Source: Pseudomonadota bacterium
GTDB lineage: Bacteria; Pseudomonadota; Alphaproteobacteria; Rhizobiales; Beijerinckiaceae
Length of the DNA stretch: 8,586 nucleotides
Assembly: GCA_028876585.1 (NCBI GenBank)
Contig: JAGWRL010000154.1
Span: 1-8,586 of the forward strand
Direction: 5' to 3'
The position numbers and the translations under genes were made by a program. The notes under the pieces are model-generated. The model was not told the DNA's origin. It searched no databases and saw nothing but the letters and a program-made list of their open reading frames with translations. Shown here piece after piece: positions 1 through 6,370 of the stretch. The stretch's first letter is position 1; the number at the start of each line of letters is the position of its first letter.

Positions 1-309
1 CGTGAAGCTGTTGGCGGTGGGAAAATAGGCCATCGCCTGGCGTTGATCGTTCGAGGTCGCCTTGGCCGCGTACAGGCTCTCGAACGACGACAGACTCATA
101 TACTGGTCGGCGTTGTAGCCGCCCTCCGCGCCCGAATAAACCGGCGTCGATTGCCCGTTCTGGGTGATCTCGCCGTATCCGACCTGGATGTTGACGGTGA
201 TCGGATTGGCGATGAGGTGATCGAGGTACGAGGCCGCGACGGCAAGCGCCTGCGCCATGCCGCTCGGCAGCGAGTTGGTCGCCTGATCGTAGGTGAAATT
301 GATCCGCAT
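1..309 (-). CDS. NF038122-like metalloprotease, N-terminal fragment (cut by left edge)
   Basis: An open frame of 103 codons reads leftward off the window edge without a stop. It begins [18 protein letters not shown] and contains [20 protein letters not shown] at residues 29-48. This pattern of an early 'I-N-x-x-Y-D' strand, a helix, then 'NPITVNIxVGYGE' is what I recall from the NF038122 family of predicted secreted metalloproteases of alphaproteobacteria. The zinc-binding HExxH-type site would lie further downstream and is not in view, so protease activity is inferred only. ATG at 309 is the only ATG after the in-frame TGA at 342-340, but no clear Shine-Dalgarno precedes it. There is no signal peptide, which would fit type I secretion or a start lost by frameshift. 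The gene is divergent from thrS. Confidence 0.6.
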   Translation of the reverse strand, partial: MRINFTYDQATNSLPSGMAQALAVAASYLDHLIANPITVNIQVGYGEITQNGQSTPVYSGAEGGYNADQYMSLSSFESLYAAKATSNDQRQAMAYFPTANSFT

Positions 310-373
310 CCGCAGGGCCGTCTTCGATTCGCTGTGCCGTCACTGCCCAGCAACTCTGTCCGCATTGAGGCGT

Positions 374-403
374 TTGCGCTCGGCCGTGCGGGACATTATA
401 CGC
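374..403 (+). promoter_or_regulatory. possible thrS promoter
   Basis: TTGCGC (374-379) and TATACG (398-403) are separated by 18 bases and fit a sigma70-type -35/-10 pair upstream of thrS. Transcription would start near 410, giving a leader of about 55 bases. The match is moderate and was judged by eye. No T-box or other leader structure is evident. Confidence 0.35.
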
Positions 404-453
404 GAAACATCGAAAACAAATCGCTTACGCCGGGTCGTTTCGGCGAGTGAGCC

Positions 454-458
454 AGGAG
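454..458 (+). promoter_or_regulatory. ribosome binding site that sets the thrS start
   Basis: AGGAG lies five bases before ATG 464. The open frame extends upstream to an ATG at 293, but this ribosome site and the fit of [10 protein letters not shown] to the usual start of the TGS domain pick 464. Confidence 0.75.
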
Positions 459-463
459 ACGAT

Positions 464-2431
464 ATGATTGACGTGACATTCCCTGACGGCGCCAAGCGCG
501 CCTACGAGGCCGGCGTCACCGGCGCCGAAATCGCCAAATCGATCTCGCCCTCGCTCGCCAAGCGCACAGTCGCAATGGCCGTTGACGGTGCGTTAACCGA
601 CCTCGCCGACCCGATCGAGCGCAGCGCCCGGCTGGAATTCATCTCCCGCGACGATCCGCGCGCGCTGGAGTTGATCCGCCACGACGCGGCGCATGTGCTG
701 GCCGAGGCGGTGCAGAGCCTGTGGCCCGGCACGCAGGTCACCATCGGCCCGGTGATCGAGAACGGTTTCTACTACGACTTCTTCCGCAACGAGCCGTTCA
801 CGCCCGAGGATTTCCCCGCCATCGAGAAGCGGATGCGCGAGATCATCGCGCGCGACAAGCCGTTCGCCAAGCAGACCGTGTCACGCGACGTGGCCAAGGA
901 TTTGTTCGAGAAAAAGGGCGAGGCGTTCAAGGTCGAATTGATCGACGCCATTCCCGCCGATCAGGATATCAAGCTCTACAGTCAGGGCGATTGGCTGGAC
1001 CTCTGCCGCGGCCCGCATATGACCTCGACCGGCAAGATCGGCGATGCGTTCAAGTTGATGAAGGTGGCCGGCGCCTATTGGCGCGGCGATTCCAACCGGC
1101 CCATGCTGTCGCGCATCTACGCCACCGCGTTCACCAAGCGCGAAGAGCTCGACGCCTATCTGAAGCAGATCGAGGAGGCGGAAAAGCGCGATCACCGCCG
1201 GCTGGCGCGCGAGATGGACCTGTTCCATTTCCAGGAGGAGGGGCCGGGCACGGTGTTCTGGCACCCCAAGGGCTGGACGCTGTTCCAGATCCTGATCGCC
1301 TATATGCGGCGGCGGCTCGCCGCCGACTACCAGGAAGTGAGCGCGCCGCAGGTGCTCGACAAACATCTGTGGGAGATTTCCGGTCATTGGGGCTGGTATC
1401 GCGAGAACATGTTCATGGCCCGCGCCGCCGGCGACGACGCGGAGAAAGAGGATGAGCGCATCTATGCGCTGAAACCCATGAACTGCCCTGGCCATATCCA
1501 GATCTTCAAGAACGGCCTGCGCTCCTATCGCGAATTGCCGCTAAGGCTGGCCGAATTCGGCCTCGTGCATCGCTACGAGCCGTCGGGCGCGCTGCATGGC
1601 GTGATGCGCGTGCGCGCCTTCACGCAGGACGACGCGCATATCTTCTGCACCGAGGATCAACTGGCGTCGGAGTGCCACAAGATCAACGAGCTGATCCTCA
1701 GCGTCTATCAGGATTTCGGTTTCGACCGCATCGTGGTGAAGCTATCGACCCGGCCGGAGAAGCGGGTCGGCGCCGACGCGCTCTGGGACCACGCCGAAGA
1801 CGTGATGCTGCGCGTGCTGGAGGAGATCAAGCAGAAGCACGGCGACATCGTCACGACGTCGATCAATCCGGGCGAGGGCGCGTTCTACGGGCCGAAGTTC
1901 GAATATGTGCTGCGCGACGCGATCGGCCGCGACTGGCAATGCGGCACGACGCAGGTCGATTTCAACCTGCCCGAGCGCTTCGGCGCGTTCTACATCGCGC
2001 CCGATTCGTCGAAGACCACGCCGGTCATGGTGCATCGCGCCATCTGCGGCTCGATGGAGCGCTTCACCGGCATTTTGATTGAGAACTACGCCGGCCATTT
2101 CCCGCTCTGGCTCGCCCCGGTGCAGATCGTCGTCTGCACCATCACGCAAGAGGGCGACGACTACGCGATGGAGTTCGTCGCGGCCGCGCGCAAGGCGGGG
2201 CTGCGGGTCGAGGTCGATCTCACCAACGAGAAGATCGGCTACAAGGTGCGCGAGCATTCGTTGACCAAGACGCCGGTGATCATCGCGGTCGGCAAGAAGG
2301 AGGCGGCGGAGCGCACGGTTTCGGTGCGCCGGCTCGGCTCGAACGCGCAGACCGCGATGGCGATGGAGGCCGCGATCGCCGCCTTCGTGGACGAGGCGAC
2401 GCCGCCGGATTTGAAGCGCGCCGCGTCCTAG
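464..2431 (+). CDS. thrS: threonyl-tRNA synthetase
   Basis: Cytosolic class II synthetase that charges tRNA-Thr with threonine. The 655-residue product matches the usual bacterial length (about 640). Domains in order: TGS (about 1-62); editing domain (about 63-225) with HDAAH (H73, H77) and LCRGPH (C181, H185), the signature used to hydrolyse Ser-tRNA-Thr; class II catalytic core (about 245-540); and an anticodon-binding domain (about 550-645). The catalytic zinc ligands are visible as C341 (MNCPGH), H392 (DDAHIF) and H524 ([10 protein letters not shown]). Motif 2 lies at [11 protein letters not shown] and motif 3 around GSMERF (R533). Nothing is truncated and both active and editing sites look intact. 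It starts at ATG 464 behind AGGAG and is followed after 20 bases by an aldo/keto reductase gene on the same strand, so co-transcription is likely. Confidence 0.98.
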   Translation: MIDVTFPDGAKRAYEAGVTGAEIAKSISPSLAKRTVAMAVDGALTDLADPIERSARLEFISRDDPRALELIRHDAAHVLAEAVQSLWPGTQVTIGPVIENGFYYDFFRNEPFTPEDFPAIEKRMREIIARDKPFAKQTVSRDVAKDLFEKKGEAFKVELIDAIPADQDIKLYSQGDWLDLCRGPHMTSTGKIGDAFKLMKVAGAYWRGDSNRPMLSRIYATAFTKREELDAYLKQIEEAEKRDHRRLAREMDLFHFQEEGPGTVFWHPKGWTLFQILIAYMRRRLAADYQEVSAPQVLDKHLWEISGHWGWYRENMFMARAAGDDAEKEDERIYALKPMNCPGHIQIFKNGLRSYRELPLRLAEFGLVHRYEPSGALHGVMRVRAFTQDDAHIFCTEDQLASECHKINELILSVYQDFGFDRIVVKLSTRPEKRVGADALWDHAEDVMLRVLEEIKQKHGDIVTTSINPGEGAFYGPKFEYVLRDAIGRDWQCGTTQVDFNLPERFGAFYIAPDSSKTTPVMVHRAICGSMERFTGILIENYAGHFPLWLAPVQIVVCTITQEGDDYAMEFVAAARKAGLRVEVDLTNEKIGYKVREHSLTKTPVIIAVGKKEAAERTVSVRRLGSNAQTAMAMEAAIAAFVDEATPPDLKRAAS

Positions 2432-2451
2432 GCCTCTGAAGGGAGTAGGCG

Positions 2452-3270
2452 ATGCAGATCACGCTCAACGACGGCCGCGTCATCCCGCAACTCGGCCTCG
2501 GACTGTGGAAGACGCCGGCCGAGGACGCCGCCGACATCGTCGTCGCGGCGCTGCAAACCGGCTATCGCCATCTCGACACCGCCGCGGTCTATGGCAACGA
2601 GGCCGGCGTCGGGCAGGGCCTCGCCGCCTCGGGCGTGGCGCGCGCCGACGCATTCGTGACAACCAAAGTCTGGAACGACGCGCAGGGCTATGATTCGACC
2701 CTGCGCGCGGCGCGCGAGAGCCTGGCGCGGCTCCGCCTCGATTACGTCGATCTCTATCTCGTGCATTGGCCGGCGCCGCGGCGCGGGCTTTACGTCGAGA
2801 CCTGGCGGGCGATGATCGCCCTGCGCGAGCAGGGGCTGGCGAAGTCGATCGGCGTCTCCAACTTTGGCGCCGAACATCTCGAACGCATCATCGGCGAGAC
2901 CGGGGTGACGCCGGCGATCAACCAGATCGAACTGCATCCGCGCTTTCAGCAGCGGCCCTTGCGCGCGGTTCACGCCCGTCACGCCATCGCGACGCAATCC
3001 TGGGCGCCGCTCGGGCGCTCGCAGGCGCTCGACGATCCCCTCATCCAGAAACTCGCCGCCAAACATCGCCGCACGCCGGCGCAGATCGTCATCCGCTGGC
3101 ACCTCGACGAGGGGCTGATCGCGATCCCCAAGACGGCGCGGCGGGAGCGGCTGGCGGAAAATTTCGACGTGTTCGGCTTCGCGCTCGACCGAGAGGACCG
3201 CGACGCCATCGCCGCGCTCGACCGGGCGGACGGCCGCATCGGCCCCGATCCGATGACAGCGGCGTTCTGA
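2452..3270 (+). CDS. aldo/keto reductase, DkgA-like (2,5-diketo-D-gluconate reductase family)
   Basis: A 272-residue cytosolic (alpha/beta)8-barrel oxidoreductase that should use NADPH to reduce carbonyls (diketogluconate, methylglyoxal and other aldehydes are typical substrates of the family). The catalytic tetrad is complete: D42 (HLDTA), Y47 (VYGNE), K72 (TTKVW) and H105 (LVHWP). KSIGVSNF (131-138) and IPKTARRERLAENFDVF (225-241, K227 and R233 probably contacting the 2'-phosphate of NADPH) are the family signatures. AAGGGAG sits six bases before the ATG. The gene lies 20 bases after thrS, with no terminator visible between them, and converges on zur with a 17-base gap. The substrate cannot be read from sequence, so I give no symbol; dkgA/dkgB-type annotation would be reasonable. 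Confidence 0.93.
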   Translation: MQITLNDGRVIPQLGLGLWKTPAEDAADIVVAALQTGYRHLDTAAVYGNEAGVGQGLAASGVARADAFVTTKVWNDAQGYDSTLRAARESLARLRLDYVDLYLVHWPAPRRGLYVETWRAMIALREQGLAKSIGVSNFGAEHLERIIGETGVTPAINQIELHPRFQQRPLRAVHARHAIATQSWAPLGRSQALDDPLIQKLAAKHRRTPAQIVIRWHLDEGLIAIPKTARRERLAENFDVFGFALDREDRDAIAALDRADGRIGPDPMTAAF

Positions 3271-3287
3271 CGCCGTCCCGCGTCGCT

Positions 3288-3755
3288 TCACCCGTCGCGG
3301 CGCGCGCAATCCTCGCACAGGCCGGCGACCTCGATGACGCGGCCTTTGGCGACGAAGCCGGCGGAATGGGCCGCCCTATCGATCGCCGCGCCAACGCCAT
3401 CGTCCTCGATCTCGACGCTGCGCCCGCAGGTCTGGCAACTCAGCAGCACGCCGCGATGCTCGTGATCGAGATGCGCGCAGGGGGCGAACTCGTTGCGGCT
3501 CTCGATCCGGTGCAGGAACCCGTGCTCGATCAGGAAATCGAGGGCGCGATAGACGGTCGGCGGCGCGATCGGCTTGTTCTCGCGCTTCGTCAGCGCCTCG
3601 ATGATCGCATAGGCCCCGAGCGGGCCGGCGTGCTCGGCCAGCACCGCGACCACGCCGGCGCGCGGGCCGGTGAGTTGCAGGCCGCGATGCGCGCAGGCCC
3701 GCCGGACCTGTTCGGCCCAGCCTGGCGTCGCGGCGGCGGGGGAATGCGCGTGCAT
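3288..3755 (-). CDS. zur: zinc uptake regulator, Fur family
   Basis: A 155-residue Fur-family repressor that binds DNA when loaded with zinc. The N-terminal winged helix runs from about 14 to 88, with PPTVYRALDFLIEHGF (65-80) as the recognition-helix region. The C-terminal dimer domain has two CxxC pairs, C107/C110 and C147/C150, for structural zinc. H82, C93, H100 and E115 line up by spacing with the regulatory zinc site I recall for E. coli Zur (H77, C88, H96, E111), which favours Zur over Fur, Mur or PerR. ATG 3755 was chosen because it gives the normal family length. The frame stays open upstream and a GTG at 3770 is possible. AGAGAGG is just two bases before the ATG, so the exact start is uncertain. 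It is divergent from znuACB and shares an 84-base control region containing a Zur box, so autoregulation is plausible. Confidence 0.93.
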   Translation of the reverse strand: MHAHSPAAATPGWAEQVRRACAHRGLQLTGPRAGVVAVLAEHAGPLGAYAIIEALTKRENKPIAPPTVYRALDFLIEHGFLHRIESRNEFAPCAHLDHEHRGVLLSCQTCGRSVEIEDDGVGAAIDRAAHSAGFVAKGRVIEVAGLCEDCARRDG

Positions 3756-3787
3756 GGCCTCTCTTATCACATCGCCGACCGTGGGTC

Positions 3788-3816
3788 TTGCTGGCGCGAA
3801 TGTTATAACATAACAT
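3788..3816 (+). promoter_or_regulatory. znuACB promoter
   Basis: TTGCTG (3788-3793) and TAACAT (3811-3816) are spaced by exactly 17 bases, a good sigma70-type pair, placing the transcript start near 3822, about 18 bases before znuA. The -10 element lies inside the Zur box, so zinc-loaded Zur would block polymerase directly. Called by eye. Confidence 0.6.
3800..3816. promoter_or_regulatory. Zur box (zinc repressor operator)
   Basis: ATGTTAT-AAC-ATAACAT is a perfect inverted repeat with 7-base arms around a 3-base centre. It also holds an overlapping 12-base palindrome, ATGTTATAACAT (3800-3811). It is strikingly AT-rich in a high-GC window and resembles the known Zur consensus (TGTTAT…ATAACA). 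It lies between divergent zur and znuA, so one operator could serve both genes. Confidence 0.85.
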
Positions 3817-3839
3817 AGCGACGGTCCACGAGGTCCGCC

Positions 3840-4703
3840 ATGAAAACCTTTGCGCTTGCCCTCGGCCTCGTGCTCGGCGCCTCCGCCGCAACGGCCGACC
3901 CGATCCGCGTCGTCGCGGCCGAGAATGTCTACGCCGATCTCGCGCGCCAGATCGGCGGCGCCTATGTCGAAGCGAGCGGCATCCTGACCAATCCCGATCA
4001 GGACCCGCATCTGTTCGAGGCCAGTCCACGCGCCGCCCGCGACGTCGCCGCCGCGCAGGTCGTCATCGTCAACGGCGCGGATTACGATCCCTGGATGGCC
4101 AAGCTGATCGCGGCCTCGCCGACATCAGGCCGGCGCGAGATCGACGTCGGCGCGCTCGTGGGGGTCAAACCCGGCGCCAATCCGCATCTGTGGTATGGGC
4201 CGGACAACATCAAGGCGGCGGCCAGGGCGATGGCCGAGGCGTTCGCCGCGCTCGATCCCCCCCACGCCACGCAGATCGACGCCAACGCGGCCGCGTTCCT
4301 CGCCTCGATGCGCGAGGTTGATGATCTGATCGCGGCGATGCGCAGCCGCTATCAGGGCGTCGCGGTCGCCGCCTCCGAGCCGGTGTTCGGCTATGCGACG
4401 CAGGCGATCGGGCTCGACGTGCGCGAGCAGAAATTCGCGCTCGCCGTGATGAACGACGCCGAACCGTCGCCCTCCGACGTCGCCGCGTTCGAGAACGACC
4501 TCAAAGGCCGCAAGGTGCGCGCGATGATCTACAACGCGCAGGCGAGCGCGCCGGCGGTCGAGCGGCTGGTCAGGCTCGCCAAAGCGAGCGGCGTGCCGGT
4601 GGTCGGCGTCAGCGAGACCGAGCCGCCCAACACGCGCTATCAGGATTGGGTCAGGAGCGAACTCGACGCGCTCGATCACGCGCTGGGGGCGCCGCTCAAT
4701 TGA
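3840..4703 (+). CDS. znuA: zinc ABC transporter, periplasmic metal-binding protein
   Basis: A 287-residue cluster A-I solute-binding protein (SBP_bac_9/ZnuA family) that captures metal in the periplasm and hands it to ZnuB. A signal peptide covers 1-19 (hydrophobic core LALGLVLG, cleavage likely ATA|DP). Probable ligands are H57 (DPHLFE), H116 (NPHLWYG), E180 (ASEPVFGY) and an acidic residue near 259-261 (SETEP). There is no His-rich loop after the first ligand, and the third ligand position is Glu instead of the His seen in classic zinc-specific ZnuA proteins, a pattern closer to manganese binders. The Zur box directly upstream and the zur neighbour argue for zinc all the same. ATG 3840 is preceded by GAGG at a short spacing. 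The stop codon overlaps the znuC start, which implies translational coupling. Confidence 0.88.
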   Translation: MKTFALALGLVLGASAATADPIRVVAAENVYADLARQIGGAYVEASGILTNPDQDPHLFEASPRAARDVAAAQVVIVNGADYDPWMAKLIAASPTSGRREIDVGALVGVKPGANPHLWYGPDNIKAAARAMAEAFAALDPPHATQIDANAAAFLASMREVDDLIAAMRSRYQGVAVAASEPVFGYATQAIGLDVREQKFALAVMNDAEPSPSDVAAFENDLKGRKVRAMIYNAQASAPAVERLVRLAKASGVPVVGVSETEPPNTRYQDWVRSELDALDHALGAPLN

Positions 4704-5524
4704 ACGCGCTCGAATTCGACGCCGTCACCGTTCGGCTTGCCGGCCGCGACATTTTGCGCAGCGCCAGTTTCGCGCTGCGCGAGGGCGAGTTCGTCGGCAT
4801 GTTGGGCGCGAACGGCGCCGGCAAGACCACGCTGTTTCGCGCCGCGCTCGGCCTGCTGCCGCTCGCCTCCGGCGCGATCCGCATATTCGGCCGGCCGGCG
4901 ACGCGCGGCGCCGGCGAGGTCGGCTACATGCCGCAGAATCGCGGCGCGGTGTTCACGGCGCGGCTGTCGGGCTATTCGATGATCGAAAGCGCGGCGATGG
5001 GCCGGCGATACGGTTTTTCGCGGCTCGACGCCGCGACGCGGCGCGAAATCGACGCCACGCTCGATGTGGTCGGCGCGCAAGCGCTGGCGCGGCGGCCGAT
5101 CGGCGAGTTGTCGGGCGGCGAGCGGCAGCGGCTGCTGCTGGCGCAGGCGCTGCTCGGGCGCCCAAAACTGCTGCTGCTCGACGAGCCGCTGATCTCGCTC
5201 GATCCCGCCCATCAGCACGCGGTGGTCGAGATCGTCGCCCGGCTGCGGCGCGAGCTTAAAATCGCGGTGCTGTTCAGCGCGCATGAGCTGAACCCGCTGC
5301 TCAACGCGATCGACCGGGTGCTCTATCTCGGCCAGGGCGCGGCGGTGCTGGGGACGGTGGACGAGGTGGTCAACTCGCAGACCCTGTCGCGGCTCTACGG
5401 CGCCGATGTCGAGGTGGTGCGGGTGCGCGACCGCGTGTTCGTCATGGCCGGCGGCGTCGAGGTCGAGAGCGAGGCGCATCGCCACGAAGGTCACAGCCAT
5501 AGCCACGATCACGCGCACGGGTGA
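4700..5524 (+). CDS. znuC: zinc ABC transporter ATPase with His-rich C-terminal tail
   Basis: A 274-residue cytoplasmic ATPase that powers zinc import through ZnuB. Walker A GANGAGKTT (36-44), Q-loop Q79, signature LSGGERQR (137-144), Walker B LLLLDEP (157-163), D-loop SLD (166-168) and switch H195 are all present. The last 15 residues, HRHEGHSHSHDHAHG, carry seven histidines and probably bind zinc. This tail makes the protein somewhat longer than the usual 250 or so. I chose TTG 4700 as the start: it overlaps the znuA stop as TTGA and gives MNALEFDAVTVRLAG, the expected first strand. An ATG at 4646 would add 18 residues unlike the family and overlap znuA by 58 bases. A GGGGG run 11 bases upstream may act as a weak ribosome site. 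znuB follows after three bases. Confidence 0.92.
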   Translation: MNALEFDAVTVRLAGRDILRSASFALREGEFVGMLGANGAGKTTLFRAALGLLPLASGAIRIFGRPATRGAGEVGYMPQNRGAVFTARLSGYSMIESAAMGRRYGFSRLDAATRREIDATLDVVGAQALARRPIGELSGGERQRLLLAQALLGRPKLLLLDEPLISLDPAHQHAVVEIVARLRRELKIAVLFSAHELNPLLNAIDRVLYLGQGAAVLGTVDEVVNSQTLSRLYGADVEVVRVRDRVFVMAGGVEVESEAHRHEGHSHSHDHAHG

Positions 5525-5527
5525 ACC

Positions 5528-6307
5528 ATGCTCGAATATGAATTCATGCGCAGCGCCTTCGCGGCGGCCGGGGCGGCAGCGGTGCTTTCGGGCGCGGTCG
5601 GCTATTTCCTGGTGCTGCGCGGCCAGACCTTCGCCGGCCACGCGCTGAGCCATGTCGGCTTCACCGGCGCGACCGGGGCGGCTCTGTTCGGCCTGTCGCC
5701 GCTGGCCGGCTTGATCGCCTTTTCCGCCTTCGCCGGGCTGGTGATGGGCTTGATCGGCGAGAAACTGGCGGAGCGCGACGTCGCCATCGGCATGACGCTG
5801 TCGCTGGCGCTGGGGCTCGGGCTGCTGTTCCTGCATTTCTACACCACGGCCGCCTCTCAGGCGACGGCGCTGCTGTTCGGCAATGTGCTGGGCGTCGACG
5901 CGGGCGCGCTGAAGACGCTGCTGGCGCTGGCCGCCGCCAGCCTGCTGGCTTTGGGCTGGATCGCGCGGCCGCTGACCTTCGCCAGCCTACAGGGCGAACT
6001 CGCCGAGGCCAGCGGCCTGCCAATGCGCGCGCTGTCGGTCGGCTTCCTCGTCATCGTCGCGGTGGCGGTGGCGGAGAGCGCGCAGATCGTCGGGGTGCTG
6101 CTGGTGTTCGCGCTGATGGTCGGCCCGGCCGCCGCCGCGCGCAACCTCACGCGCGAGATCGCGTCGGGCGTCGCGCTCGCCGCCGCGCTGGCTTTGGGCG
6201 AGGCCTGGGGCGGGCTGAGCCTGTCGTTCTACACCGACTGGCCGGCGAGCTTCTGGATTTCGGCTCTGTCGGGCATGGTCTATTTCGCCTCGCTGGCGCG
6301 CGCTTGA
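5528..6307 (+). CDS. znuB: zinc ABC transporter permease
   Basis: A 259-residue inner-membrane permease of the ABC-3 family, the channel half of the ZnuABC importer. It is almost wholly hydrophobic, with about seven or eight membrane spans (roughly 10-31, 36-54, 56-77, 86-106, 127-147, 168-200 as one long or two short spans, 212-234, 239-256). Family landmarks are ALSHVGFTGATG (39-50), the cytoplasmic coupling segment GELAEASGL (156-164) that should dock with ZnuC, and the GVLLVFALMVGPAAAARNL helix (189-207). ATG 5528 lies three bases after the znuC stop, so translation is probably coupled. An in-frame ATG at 5546 is possible but less likely. It is the last gene of the operon, and no terminator is visible in the 63 bases that follow. 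Confidence 0.93.
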   Translation: MLEYEFMRSAFAAAGAAAVLSGAVGYFLVLRGQTFAGHALSHVGFTGATGAALFGLSPLAGLIAFSAFAGLVMGLIGEKLAERDVAIGMTLSLALGLGLLFLHFYTTAASQATALLFGNVLGVDAGALKTLLALAAASLLALGWIARPLTFASLQGELAEASGLPMRALSVGFLVIVAVAVAESAQIVGVLLVFALMVGPAAAARNLTREIASGVALAAALALGEAWGGLSLSFYTDWPASFWISALSGMVYFASLARA

Positions 6308-6370
6308 GCCGGGTCAAGCCGGCGCTGCGGCGAGCCGATAGGAAGAGACGCCTTCAGGAGACCAGCGGCG

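Noticed and set aside
403..442. CGAAAC…GTTTCG inverted pair in the thrS leader region
   Set aside because: The arms are only six bases with a 28-base loop, easily found by chance; there is no sign of a leader attenuator.
293..463. Open frame extending thrS upstream by 57 codons to an ATG at 293
   Set aside because: The extension is unlike any ThrRS N-terminus and overlaps the opposite-strand gene. AGGAG before ATG 464 and the normal protein length support 464.
2428..3318. Long minus-strand open frame opposite the aldo/keto reductase
   Set aside because: It is a shadow frame created by high GC. The plus-strand protein has all catalytic residues, while this one resembles no family.
3756..4010. 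N-terminal extension of zur to an ATG at 4010
   Set aside because: It would run through the Zur box and the start of znuA and add about 85 residues absent from the Fur family.
4676..5836. 386-codon minus-strand open frame across znuC and znuB
   Set aside because: It is rich in Arg, Gln and His, typical of antisense high-GC shadows, and the plus strand carries complete ABC motifs.
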